From positions 1 through 64,000 of the forward strand of contig CANCAY010000003.1 in NCBI GenBank assembly GCA_947374225.1: a stretch of DNA of 64,000 nucleotides. Direction: 5' to 3'. Both the position numbers and the translations under genes were made by a program. The notes under the pieces were generated by a model. The model had not been told where the DNA came from, made no database searches, and saw only the letters and a list, made by a program, of their open reading frames with translations. Below, piece by piece: positions 29,036 through 37,876 of this stretch. The first letter of the stretch is position 1. Each line of letters opens with the position of its first letter. The stretch is from Chitinophagaceae bacterium. Lineage in GTDB: Bacteria; Bacteroidota; Bacteroidia; Chitinophagales; Chitinophagaceae.

Positions 29036-30610
29036 TTAATGTGCTTCAGACGCAGCTTCTAATGCCGCTTTGTCTAATTTTTTTCTAGTTCTTAAAAAGA
29101 AAACCAATGGTATTACTACCAAAAAGAAGATACCTACAACTCTAAATGTGTCTAAATAAGATAAATAATAAGACTGTCTGTCAACAGACATGTCAATCAT
29201 TTTATATGCTTTTTCAGTAGCTCCGTGAAAATCTCCTGTCTTAGCGGTAATGCCTTGACTAATTGAATTTACTCTTTCCTGCCATGCTGTACCGTCAGAT
29301 GGCATATGAGAAATAAGATTAGATCTGTGTTTGAAATATTGCTGAGCAACATAATTGTTCGCCATTGCAATACCAAAAGCACCTCCTAATTGACGAATCA
29401 TATTATTAAGTGAAATTCCGGCAGCATAATCTTTAGGTTCCAATCCCACAACTGCCTGATTGATTAAAGGCAATTGGCTTAATGAAATACCAAAAGCACG
29501 AATTAATAATGGCCAGAAAAAATCCCATTTACCCGCATCAATAGGCATTGCAGCACTATAAAATGCATAAACGGCGAATAAGGTAAAGCCCACTATAACA
29601 AATGGAATAGGAGACACTCCCTTACTCATTACCTTGCCTATTATTGGCATCATTATTACGCCTGCCAAGGTTGGTAACAACAAGGAGCTGCCCGTTTCAA
29701 ATGCCGTAAATCCCATTACCCTTTGGGCTAATACTGGATAGACAAATACAGAAGTAAATAATCCGAAGCCTGCTACAAATGTAAATATGGTTGTAAATGC
29801 TAGATTTCGATTACCCAATACCCTTAAATTAACTGCAGGTTGTTTGATACTAAGTTCATACCATATAAACATGCCTAGCCCTACCACAGCCAATATAGAG
29901 CAAAAACGAATGGTATCACTACTAAACCACTCTTCCGATTCCCCTCTTTCTAATACATATTGTAAACAACCAATTCCTACTGCTAGCAGTAAAATTCCGG
30001 TATAGTCAATTTTAATGGCTGCCTTGCCCTTGCCCTCTCCTTCTTTTTTATCAATGAAAGTATAGGCTAAAAAAGTTGCGATAAATCCAATAGGGATGTT
30101 GATCATGAAAATCAAAGGCCAGCTATTATGTTCTATAATCCAACCGCCAAGTGTGGGTCCTAATGTGGGTCCTAGTACAATTCCCATTCCAAATAAACCT
30201 GCCGCCATAGGACGATCCTTGGGCTCAAATGCGTCAAATAAAATAGCCTGAGAGGTAGACAATAAGGCACCGCCACCCACACCCTGCACAAATCTCCAGA
30301 TAATTAATTCCACCAGACTATCGGATTGCCCACATAAATAGGAGGCAATGGTGAAAATAATCATGGAAGCGATATAGTAATTTTTTCGTCCAAAATATTC
30401 TGCCAAGAAACCAGTAAGCGGAATAATAATCACATTCGCAATTGCATAGGAAGTAATTACCCAGCTAATATCTTCAATACTTACGCCCAAGCTTCCTGAG
30501 ATATCAGTTAATGCAACGTTCACAATAGAAGTGTCAATCAACTCCATAATGGCAGCCGACACGGTTGTTAAAACGATAATTGCTCTTGCTATTCCTTTAG
30601 GGGTTGCCAT
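29036..30610 (-). CDS. emrB: EmrB/QacA-type DHA2 drug permease
   Basis: This 524-residue permease has fourteen transmembrane helices of the drug:H+ antiporter-2 family. Typical sequences are D-T-S-I-V-N-V-A-L in helix 1, the loop motif G-F-L-A-E-Y-F-G-R-K, and R-F-V-Q-G-V-G-G-G near residue 107. Motif C follows as G-I-V-L-G-P-T-L-G-P-T-L-G-G. It pumps hydrophobic or amphipathic compounds from the inner membrane into the adaptor-TolC tunnel using the proton gradient. It starts 5 bases after the adaptor gene, so the two are tightly coupled. The substrate range is not deducible. Confidence 0.92.
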   Translation of the reverse strand: MATPKGIARAIIVLTTVSAAIMELIDTSIVNVALTDISGSLGVSIEDISWVITSYAIANVIIIPLTGFLAEYFGRKNYYIASMIIFTIASYLCGQSDSLVELIIWRFVQGVGGGALLSTSQAILFDAFEPKDRPMAAGLFGMGIVLGPTLGPTLGGWIIEHNSWPLIFMINIPIGFIATFLAYTFIDKKEGEGKGKAAIKIDYTGILLLAVGIGCLQYVLERGESEEWFSSDTIRFCSILAVVGLGMFIWYELSIKQPAVNLRVLGNRNLAFTTIFTFVAGFGLFTSVFVYPVLAQRVMGFTAFETGSSLLLPTLAGVIMMPIIGKVMSKGVSPIPFVIVGFTLFAVYAFYSAAMPIDAGKWDFFWPLLIRAFGISLSQLPLINQAVVGLEPKDYAAGISLNNMIRQLGGAFGIAMANNYVAQQYFKHRSNLISHMPSDGTAWQERVNSISQGITAKTGDFHGATEKAYKMIDMSVDRQSYYLSYLDTFRVVGIFFLVVIPLVFFLRTRKKLDKAALEAASEAH

Positions 30611-30615
30611 TAAAA

Positions 30616-31668
30616 CTATTTGTCAACGGTGATAAATACACTCATACCTGCTCTTAATTTATTTTTCAAGGCAGCTTGATTGTCGATAGAAATTTTTACA
30701 GGAATTCTTTGTGTTACTTTAATAAAGTTTCCACTTGAATTGTCTGGAGGCAATAAAGAAAATTTCGCACCTGTTGCATCACTTAAGCTAACAATAGTTC
30801 CTTGAACAGCTAAGTCTGAAAATGCGTCAATACGTATGTCTACTTTTTTACCTTCATGTAAATCACCAAGTTGACTTTCTTTGAAATTGGCTACAATCCA
30901 GTAACTGCTATCGTTTACGATAGAAAACAAAGGAGTTCCCGCTTGAACGAATTGTCCAATACTAATATTTTTCTTGCCAATTTTTCCTTTAACAGGAGCA
31001 GCAATTTTAGTATACGACAGTTTTAATTCTGTTTCTTTGATTCTTGTTTTTTTCATTTCAATCATCGCCAAAGCTCTATTCACTGATTCTTTTAATACCT
31101 CTATTCTGTTTTTTGCAGTTGCTAATTCAGTTTGCGCATTAGTGAATTCTTGATTCGCTGCGGCTAATTGATATTCTGATTCTTCTAATTGCTTTCTAGT
31201 TATTGCTTGATCTTTAAATAAATTTTGATCTCTTTTTAAATCATTATTTACTTTTTGCTTTTTGATATTCTTCAAGTCAATAGCACCTTTGTTATTTTGT
31301 AAAGACAAAACTGCATTCGCTAATTGAGCTTTTGCATTTGAAACTTCTGCTGAAGATTGTTGCAAGTCCGCTTCTTGCTCTTGTAATTGAATTCTTAAAT
31401 CAGCATCGTCAATTTCAACTACTTGTTGATTTTGAGCTACCGAATCAAAATCTTTTACATCAACAGATTTTACGAATCCTGAAATTCTAGTTAAAACTGG
31501 CACAATAGTAGTTTCTATTTGTGCATTGTCGGTAGTTTCATGCGTTAATGAGAATATTAACTTCTTAACACCAAAGAATATGGCAATTGCTAACAAAAGG
31601 CCAATTACGATTTTTCTGATTGTTGCCGACTTGTTACTGCTTTGAGAATCTATCTGATTTTGCTCCAT
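30616..31668 (-). CDS. emrA: EmrA/HlyD-type periplasmic adaptor
   Basis: This 350-residue membrane-fusion protein has one N-terminal transmembrane helix (about residues 18-36). A lipoyl-like half follows (I-V-P-V-L-T-R-I-S-G-F-V), then a long coiled-coil hairpin (about 90-215) rich in K, E, Q and A. The second lipoyl half has I-A-A-P-V-K-G-K-I-G-K, and a beta-barrel domain has G-T-P-L-F-S-I-V-N and I-V-A-N-F-K-E-S-Q. It bridges the EmrB-type pump and TolC. It is the first gene of the efflux operon. No repressor gene (MarR or TetR) is adjacent, and no clear promoter consensus was found in the 94 bases upstream. Confidence 0.92.
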   Translation of the reverse strand: MEQNQIDSQSSNKSATIRKIVIGLLLAIAIFFGVKKLIFSLTHETTDNAQIETTIVPVLTRISGFVKSVDVKDFDSVAQNQQVVEIDDADLRIQLQEQEADLQQSSAEVSNAKAQLANAVLSLQNNKGAIDLKNIKKQKVNNDLKRDQNLFKDQAITRKQLEESEYQLAAANQEFTNAQTELATAKNRIEVLKESVNRALAMIEMKKTRIKETELKLSYTKIAAPVKGKIGKKNISIGQFVQAGTPLFSIVNDSSYWIVANFKESQLGDLHEGKKVDIRIDAFSDLAVQGTIVSLSDATGAKFSLLPPDNSSGNFIKVTQRIPVKISIDNQAALKNKLRAGMSVFITVDK

Positions 31669-31762
31669 TTGAATAAAATATTATTAAAAAAAATATTTGA
31701 ATAAGATGGCTGCAATTTACATTAATTCGGGCAGACGAAATTGAGATAATGATAAAAGGGTG

Positions 31763-32173
31763 CTATAAAACTTGGTTGAACTCTAAACGCTCCCCATCGG
31801 GTCCTTCAATATTAAAATATTTGCAACCGTTCTTCCAAAAAGCCAGAAAAACTGGAGCCGTCTCAAAAATATGGTAACCATTGGCTTTGAGGGTCTCAAA
31901 TGTGATATCAATATCGTCAACGTCAAAAGCAATATGATCAATGTGACCATTTTGTCTGCCCCTCACTTCGGTCAACTCTGGCTCAGGCATTTGGTATAGT
32001 TCAATAATCATGTCACTCAAGTGCATCATGGAAACATTGCCCTTGTCACTATGTAATTCGAATTCAGATTGCATGATATTTTTAAAGCCTAGCCCTTCGT
32101 AAAAGGCTTCCGACTTTTTTAAATTTGTTACCGGTATACCAATATGCTGAAGTCCATTGATTTTTAATTCCAT
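31763..32173 (-). CDS. VOC-family (glyoxalase I-like) metalloprotein
   Basis: This 136-residue single-chain protein has two beta-alpha-beta-beta-beta modules. Likely metal ligands are His10 (L-Q-H-I-G-I-P-V), Glu58 (I-I-E-L-Y), His77 or His80 (G-H-I-D-H-I-A-F) and Glu131 (G-E-R-L-E-F), the standard vicinal-oxygen-chelate set. The F-Y-E-G-L-G-F motif is also typical. It could be a lactoylglutathione lyase, a fosfomycin-type resistance protein or a dioxygenase; the sequence fits glyoxalase-like members best. It is cytosolic and divergent from the S9 peptidase gene. Confidence 0.85.
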   Translation of the reverse strand: MELKINGLQHIGIPVTNLKKSEAFYEGLGFKNIMQSEFELHSDKGNVSMMHLSDMIIELYQMPEPELTEVRGRQNGHIDHIAFDVDDIDITFETLKANGYHIFETAPVFLAFWKNGCKYFNIEGPDGERLEFNQVL

Positions 32174-32224
32174 CTTAAAAAATTTAACTAAATATCATTA
32201 ACTTTCTCGAATAAACAAATACAC

Positions 32225-34705
32225 ATGCGTAAATTTTTACTGGGCCTTTTACTCTTGCCAATTTTAAGTTGGTCACAACAAAAAGCAAATTATAATTTGG
32301 CGGCGAGATTTGCACCAAAAAAATTAGACAAAATGCTTTTTTCTTTGTCGGTCGATCCACATTGGTTAAAACAATCTAGCAAGTTTTGGTATACTTACGA
32401 AACAAGTGAAGGAAAGCAATGGTTTATAGTTGATCCCATTAAAATGGAAAAGAAAGTGATGTTGGACAGGGATCGTCTTGCAGCAGCATTAACAAAAATA
32501 GTGAAAGATCCTTTTGATGGATTGCATTTGCCAATAGATTCCTTGAAATTTATTAAGGACGAAAATTGGATTCAGTTTGAAGTGAAAAGCAGTATTGATA
32601 TTAATAAAGAAGACAGTATCGCGAAAAATGTCAAGCCAGAAAAAATTAAAAAAATATTTTATTTTGAATATAATTTAGTTACTAGTGAGCTTAATGAATT
32701 AGTAGGTTTTAAAAAGCCAAAGAAAAAACCAACTTGGGCAAACATTTCTCCAGATCAAAATATTATTTTATTTGGAAAAAACTTTAACCTGTTTTGGATG
32801 GATAAAAATAACTATGAAAAAGCGTTAAAAAATGAGGAGGATTCAACTATCATTGAACACCCCATCACAAAAGACGGCATATTATATTTTAGCTGGCATA
32901 GCGAAAGTAGTTATGGTGGTGGGGGTGAAACCAATGTTGATATTGAAAAAAATAAAAATAAAAGAAAGCCTGTATACGCCTACTGGAGTGAGGATAGCAA
33001 GCATTTTGCTTTAAATAAAGTAGATAATACTAAAGTAAAAGATTTATGGGTAATAAACAGCATAGCAGACCCAAGACCTACTTTGGAAACTTATAAGTAT
33101 TGGATGCCGGGCGAGAAAGAAGCACCAGTTGATCATCTATTTATTTTTGATACTAATGGATTCACTAATAAAGAGATTAATGTTTCTTTATTTAAAGATC
33201 AAAATATTTCGATCTGGGATAAAACTAAAAATGTTAATACTAGAGATGATGAGTTTAAGCCAAATATTTGGCTGGGCACTAATGATCAATTTTATATCAG
33301 TAGAACTAGTAGGGATTTAAAAAAGATTGATCAATGTATTGTTGATATTGCAACGGGTAATGTGAAAACACTAATTGAAGAAAGTTTAAACAGTTCTATT
33401 GAAATTAGAAAACCTGGATTAGTAAATAAAGGGAAGGAATTAATAGAATGGAGCGAGCGTGATGGATGGGCTCATTTATATTTATATGACGACAAAGGAA
33501 ATTTGAAGAATCAAATTACACAAGGCCCTTGGCATATAGAAGATATTATTTCTATTGATGAAGAAAAAAGAGTTGTTTATTTTTCGGCAAACGGAAAGGA
33601 ACATTTAAATAATAATACATTTGAGGATCCTTATTATTTACATTTATATAAAATTAATTTTGATGGAACTGGATTACAACTATTAAATGCAGGTAATTTT
33701 GACCACAGTTTTAGTTTGAATGATAAAAAAGCATTTTTTGTTGATACCTATTCAAGAGTCAATACCGCTCCGATTTCTGCGTTATATAATACAGAAGGAA
33801 AGAAAATATTAGATTTAGAAATAGCGGATTTAAGTTCTTTATTGGCTGCAGGCTATAAATTTCCAGAAACTTTCAAGGTAAAAGCAGACGACGGCATTAC
33901 TGATATTTTTGGAGTGATGTACAAGCCTTATGACTTTGATAGCACTAAGAAATATCCCATCATTGAGTATGTATATCCAGGTCCACAAACCGAGTCGGTA
34001 AATAAAAGCTTTAGTAAGGGCATGGATAGAATTGACCGTCTTGCGCAACTAGGCTTTGTGGTGGTAACAATGGGAAATAGAGGAGGAAACCCAGCTAGAA
34101 GCAAATGGTACCATAATTACGGGTATGGCAATTTGAGAGATTACGGTTTGGCAGACAAGAAAGTAGCCATAGAGCAATTAGCTGACCGGTTCCCTTTTAT
34201 TGACAGTCAAAAAGTGGGTATCCACGGGCATAGCGGTGGTGGATTTATGAGTACTGCGGCCATGTTAGTATATCCTGATCTATTTAAAGTGGCAGTAAGT
34301 AATGCTGGTAATCATGACAATACTGTTTATAATAGATGGTGGAGCGAAAAACACAATGGACTTAAAGAAAATATTTCAGAAAAAGGAGACACTACTTTCA
34401 CCTCAATGATTGACAAGAATCCTGATTTAGCAAAAAATTTAAAAGGCAAATTATTATTGATACATGGGGAGATTGATAATAATGTGCACCCCTCTAATAC
34501 CATCAGACTTGTGAATGCATTAATAAAAGCCAATAAGCGATTTGATATGTTAATCCTACCTACTCAAAGACATGGGTTTGGAGACATGAACGAATACTGG
34601 TTCTGGAGAACAGCAGATTATTTTAGCAAATACTTATTAGGTGATACTACAGAAAGGCCTGTTGACATGGAAGAAATGAACAGGGAGATAGAAAGGAAAA
34701 AATAA
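32225..34705 (+). CDS. S9-family dipeptidyl peptidase IV-like protease
   Basis: This 826-residue exported serine peptidase has a signal peptide (residues 1-18). An eight-bladed beta-propeller domain follows (about 60-560), with Y-W-S-E-D-S-K-H-F-A and W-S-E-R-D-G-W-A-H-L-Y-L-Y typical of DPP IV propellers. The C-terminal alpha/beta-hydrolase domain has the complete triad: Ser670 in G-H-S-G-G-G, Asp751 in G-E-I-D-N-N-V-H, and His783 in R-H-G-F-G. It should remove N-terminal dipeptides with Pro or Ala in position 2, in the periplasm or at the cell surface. The H-P-S-N-T-I-R-L tail is also typical. Confidence 0.93.
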   Translation: MRKFLLGLLLLPILSWSQQKANYNLAARFAPKKLDKMLFSLSVDPHWLKQSSKFWYTYETSEGKQWFIVDPIKMEKKVMLDRDRLAAALTKIVKDPFDGLHLPIDSLKFIKDENWIQFEVKSSIDINKEDSIAKNVKPEKIKKIFYFEYNLVTSELNELVGFKKPKKKPTWANISPDQNIILFGKNFNLFWMDKNNYEKALKNEEDSTIIEHPITKDGILYFSWHSESSYGGGGETNVDIEKNKNKRKPVYAYWSEDSKHFALNKVDNTKVKDLWVINSIADPRPTLETYKYWMPGEKEAPVDHLFIFDTNGFTNKEINVSLFKDQNISIWDKTKNVNTRDDEFKPNIWLGTNDQFYISRTSRDLKKIDQCIVDIATGNVKTLIEESLNSSIEIRKPGLVNKGKELIEWSERDGWAHLYLYDDKGNLKNQITQGPWHIEDIISIDEEKRVVYFSANGKEHLNNNTFEDPYYLHLYKINFDGTGLQLLNAGNFDHSFSLNDKKAFFVDTYSRVNTAPISALYNTEGKKILDLEIADLSSLLAAGYKFPETFKVKADDGITDIFGVMYKPYDFDSTKKYPIIEYVYPGPQTESVNKSFSKGMDRIDRLAQLGFVVVTMGNRGGNPARSKWYHNYGYGNLRDYGLADKKVAIEQLADRFPFIDSQKVGIHGHSGGGFMSTAAMLVYPDLFKVAVSNAGNHDNTVYNRWWSEKHNGLKENISEKGDTTFTSMIDKNPDLAKNLKGKLLLIHGEIDNNVHPSNTIRLVNALIKANKRFDMLILPTQRHGFGDMNEYWFWRTADYFSKYLLGDTTERPVDMEEMNREIERKK

Positions 34706-34724
34706 CTAGTATAAATATTAATAA

Positions 34725-35717
34725 TTATTGGCTCCCGTGTTTATAAAACAATTGGATAGGTTTGAATGGACCGAACTTATGTTGGCGTTCACTAAATGAA
34801 TCTAAATAGGGACCAGTAGGATAGTCAAAGGGCTTGGAAGCCATGTCTGGCCAGTCCTTTGACTTATCTATATGCGGTCTTGGCTGTGAATTAATATAAG
34901 CTGCAATATCCCAGGCTTCTTGATTTGTTAATGTTGGCTTATGATAATTAACTCCATTGGGCATATTGTTCTTAATAAACCCTGCTAGTTTCGAAATTTG
35001 ATATAAGCCAGCTCCGTCATTATAACTATGGCTGCCCCATAGTGGCGGGTATTCATAAATATTGGATCCGGCTTTAAATTTTCCCTGCCCATCGGCTCCA
35101 TGACAGGAAACACATTGTTGCTGAAAAACTATAATTCCTTTTTGGGGATTGGCTGGTTCCTCTAAAAATGCAATTGGCTCAATTCCACTTCCTTTAACTT
35201 TTGTTCCTTTAGGTATGTTTTCACCAAGCCATTTAATATAAGCATAGATAGACTGCATTTCCTTGGAATCCGTATCCAATGCTTTTCCATTTAAACTTCT
35301 TTCAAAACAATCATTTACTCTTTTGTAAATAGATTCTATGGAACCCGACCTTGCACGAAATTTTGGATAGGTTGAAAATACAGAACCGTAATTTAATCCC
35401 CATGGTTTAGTGCCGGCTTCCAAATGACAGTTTTGACAATTCATACCATTGGTAGTTTGACTCACTATGCCATTGGGTCCAAGGTATTTTGAGGTATTAG
35501 CTATCAGCTCATAGCCATACCATATATACATTCCGTCAGTTCTGGAGTTTTTGGGAATTTGATAAAAAGAAGGACCCACCCAGGCGGTGCTGTCCTTGGG
35601 TTGCTTAGCTAAGTCCGCCTCGGATTCTTTTAATAATTGATCCGATTTCGACATCCAGTAAAAGATCGCAAATGCAATTAATAAAAACAGTAAAAAATAT
35701 AACTGGGCTTTTTTCAA
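34725..35717 (-). CDS. tsdA: TsdA-type diheme c-type cytochrome (thiosulfate dehydrogenase / tetrathionate reductase)
   Basis: This 330-residue protein has an N-terminal hydrophobic anchor or signal (residues 6-22) and two c-heme motifs, Cys94-x-x-Cys97-His98 and Cys202-x-x-Cys205-His206. Between them lies P-K-F-R-A-R-S-G-S-I-E-S-I-Y-K-R-V-N-D-C-F-E-R-S-L-N-G. In TsdA the cysteine here (Cys137) is the rare axial ligand of the active-site heme. Met252 in N-N-M-P-N-G is the likely ligand of heme 2. The family couples two thiosulfates to tetrathionate, or the reverse, in the periplasm. The start is TTG (35717), 5 bases after the dsrE-like stop, so the genes are translationally coupled. Confidence 0.82.
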   Translation of the reverse strand: MKKAQLYFLLFLLIAFAIFYWMSKSDQLLKESEADLAKQPKDSTAWVGPSFYQIPKNSRTDGMYIWYGYELIANTSKYLGPNGIVSQTTNGMNCQNCHLEAGTKPWGLNYGSVFSTYPKFRARSGSIESIYKRVNDCFERSLNGKALDTDSKEMQSIYAYIKWLGENIPKGTKVKGSGIEPIAFLEEPANPQKGIIVFQQQCVSCHGADGQGKFKAGSNIYEYPPLWGSHSYNDGAGLYQISKLAGFIKNNMPNGVNYHKPTLTNQEAWDIAAYINSQPRPHIDKSKDWPDMASKPFDYPTGPYLDSFSERQHKFGPFKPIQLFYKHGSQ

Positions 35718-35722
35718 TTCAA

Positions 35723-36157
35723 TTAGTTAACACTTGCTTTTAAATAACTCCAACCTTGCTCTTGTTTTAAAACCAATTCAGCCACACCAGAAGGAACAGT
35801 GCCTGCAACCATTAATAGATCTGCCTTAGTGACATTATGTTTTTTCATCGAATTTTCACATGCAGAAAAAATCACGCCATCTTTTACCAATGCTTCTACT
35901 TCTGATGCTAAATGTGTTTTAGCTTTTACTAATAAATCTAATCCTTTACCATGAGCTACCACTTCAACTTGAATTGCACCAGGCCAAATTTTTTGTAAAT
36001 TTTTAATATTGCCTATAGTACTTGACCATGCAGCAGTATCTGCAGTATTTAACTGAATCACTACTTTATGCATTACCGTTGCAGTTTGGGCTTTAGATAC
36101 AAACTGAACACTTAGTAAAATTATAATTATAGCTAAACGTTGTAGTAATTTCTTCAT
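35723..36157 (-). CDS. Exported DsrE-family protein
   Basis: The ATG at 36157 is chosen because M-K-K-L-L-Q-R-L-A-I-I opens a good signal peptide ending V-S-K-A-Q; a longer frame adds nine residues before it. The mature part is a DsrE/DsrF-like alpha/beta domain. Its conserved cysteine lies in V-I-F-S-A-C-E-N-S-M, the position that in DsrE and TusD proteins carries a persulfide. Cytosolic DsrE proteins relay sulfane sulfur; an exported form would handle it in the periplasm. It is cotranscribed with tsdA and adjacent to a persulfide dioxygenase-rhodanese gene, which supports a sulfur role. Confidence 0.85.
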   Translation of the reverse strand: MKKLLQRLAIIIILLSVQFVSKAQTATVMHKVVIQLNTADTAAWSSTIGNIKNLQKIWPGAIQVEVVAHGKGLDLLVKAKTHLASEVEALVKDGVIFSACENSMKKHNVTKADLLMVAGTVPSGVAELVLKQEQGWSYLKASVN

Positions 36158-36195
36158 GGTGAATATTTTTATGAATTTACACAAATTATACCAAC

Positions 36196-36231
36196 AAAAA
36201 AAGCCCCCATAAGGTCTTTAACTTCTGGGGG
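36196..36231 (-). terminator. rho-independent terminator after the MBL-rhodanese gene
   Basis: On the minus strand the 6-bp stem CCCCCA/TGGGGG (36231-36204) is followed by seven T residues (36202-36196). It separates the MBL-rhodanese transcript from dsrE-tsdA, which therefore needs its own promoter or read-through. Confidence 0.75.
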
Positions 36232-36271
36232 TAATAAAAATCCAAAATGGCTTTTATAAAATATATTTTAA

Positions 36272-37732
36272 CTAAATGAACTGCAACATAGTTCCTATCA
36301 TAATAATTGCTAGCAATAAGGTAGTTGGGCATACATACTCAGTGATATCGAATTTTTCAGTTTCTTTAATTTCTTTAAATCCTCCTTTAATATCAATTAA
36401 GTGGTCAAAGCCTCTGGCTTTTAAAATTGAAATGAAAATCATGGAGCGGTATCCGCCAGCACAATGTACATAGTAAGTTTTATCCTTATCAATGCTAGCC
36501 ATGCTGTCGTTGATAAAGTCTAATGGCGCATTTTGTGCCGTTTTGATATGTTCACTTCCATACTCGGATGCTTTACGAACATCTAAAATAGCAGCATTTT
36601 TATCGGCTGCTTTTATATTTGCCAATTCGTCTGCAGTAATAGATTGGATATGATCCACTTCCTTGCCAGATTGCTTCCAGGCTTCAAATCCACCTTCTAA
36701 ATATCCAATAGTAAAATCATATCCCACACGAGCAAGTCTAGTTATTACTTCCACTTCTCTACCTTGGTCTGTAATTAATAATATTTCTTGTTTAATGTCT
36801 GGTATCATGGCACCCACCCATGGAGCAAAGTTTCCGTCAATACCTATATTAATTGAATTAGGTACAAAACCTTTTGCAAATGTTTGCGCATCTCTAGTAT
36901 CTAATATTAATGCGGAAGTTTCGTTGGCTGCTGCTTCAAAAGCAGTTGGTGATAATGCATGTTGACCTCGCTCTAATACTTTATCAATACTATCATACCC
37001 CTGAATATTCATCATCACATTTAATGGAAAATATCCTGGAGGTGCTACCAAGCCGTCCAATACTGCTTCTATGAATTCGGCCTTTGTCATGTCTGCACGT
37101 AAAGCGTAATTTGTTTTTTTCTGATTGCCCAAAGTATCCGTGGTTTCTTTACTCATGTTTTTGCCACAGGCACTACCTGCACCATGCGCAGGATAAACAA
37201 TAATATCGTCTGCCAATGGCATTACTTTATTACGCAATGAATCAAATAAATGAGCTGCTAAAATATCTTGCGTTAATTCAGCTTTTACTTTTTGTGCTAG
37301 ATCTGGGCGACCAACGTCACCAATAAATAAAGTATCACCACTAAACAATGCTTTCTCTTTTCCATTTTCGTCTATCAATAAATAACAAGTACTCTCCATG
37401 GTATGACCTGGAGTATGTAAAACTCTTATTTTAATATCGCCTAATGTTATTTCTTCGCCATCTTTTGCTGCATAAAATTCAAAGCTAGGAGCAGCAGTTG
37501 GACCAAATACAATTTGAGCACCTGTCTTTGCAGCTAAATCTAAATGTCCGGAAACAAAATCTGCATGAAAATGAGTTTCAAAAACATATTTAATTGTAGC
37601 TCCATTTAATGCAGCTTTTTGTATATAAGGAGTCACTTCACGTAAAGGATCCACAATAGCTGCTTCACCATTACTTTCAATATAATAAGCACCCTGCGCT
37701 AAACAACCAGTATATATCTGCTCTATTTTCAT
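36272..37732 (-). CDS. MBL-fold persulfide dioxygenase fused to two rhodanese domains (Blh/ETHE1-like)
   Basis: The 486-residue fusion starts with a metallo-beta-lactamase domain (residues 1-240). It carries the T-H54-F-H56-A-D58 motif, H110 and D133, positions that match the mononuclear iron ligands of ETHE1 persulfide dioxygenases. A first rhodanese domain (about 265-365) has Asp in place of the active cysteine (I-T-D-Q-G-R), so it is probably structural. The second (about 375-465) keeps Cys in V-H-C-A-G-G-Y-R-S. Such fusions oxidise glutathione-type persulfide to sulfite. The C-terminus carries an unusual hydrophobic tail after C-P-T-T-L. The gene is divergent from a TauE/SafE exporter gene and shares Crp/Fnr-like boxes with it. 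Confidence 0.9.
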   Translation of the reverse strand: MKIEQIYTGCLAQGAYYIESNGEAAIVDPLREVTPYIQKAALNGATIKYVFETHFHADFVSGHLDLAAKTGAQIVFGPTAAPSFEFYAAKDGEEITLGDIKIRVLHTPGHTMESTCYLLIDENGKEKALFSGDTLFIGDVGRPDLAQKVKAELTQDILAAHLFDSLRNKVMPLADDIIVYPAHGAGSACGKNMSKETTDTLGNQKKTNYALRADMTKAEFIEAVLDGLVAPPGYFPLNVMMNIQGYDSIDKVLERGQHALSPTAFEAAANETSALILDTRDAQTFAKGFVPNSINIGIDGNFAPWVGAMIPDIKQEILLITDQGREVEVITRLARVGYDFTIGYLEGGFEAWKQSGKEVDHIQSITADELANIKAADKNAAILDVRKASEYGSEHIKTAQNAPLDFINDSMASIDKDKTYYVHCAGGYRSMIFISILKARGFDHLIDIKGGFKEIKETEKFDITEYVCPTTLLLAIIMIGTMLQFI

Positions 37733-37780
37733 ATTAATATTTTTGCTCTACAAATTTCTAGTATAAAATTAGAGATTAAC

Positions 37781-37794
37781 GTGACAATTATCAC
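37781..37794. promoter_or_regulatory. Crp/Fnr-like box 1
   Basis: GTGACAATTATCAC fits the GTGA-N6-TCAC core of Crp/Fnr-family operators. Its centre is 55 bases before the MBL-rhodanese start codon, a good place for activation of that gene if its leader is short. Confidence 0.5.
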
Positions 37795-37817
37795 TTTTGT
37801 TTGAAAATATTTAATAA

Positions 37818-37831
37818 GTGCCAAATATCAC
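37818..37831. promoter_or_regulatory. Crp/Fnr-like box 2
   Basis: GTGCCAAATATCAC differs from box 1 at two of 14 positions. Its centre is about 52 bases before the TauE/SafE start codon and 37 bases from box 1, so each divergent gene has one box at an equivalent distance. Confidence 0.45.
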
Positions 37832-37876
37832 ATAAGTTATACCTTAACTTTACGATTTTTGCCTAAACATTTACTG

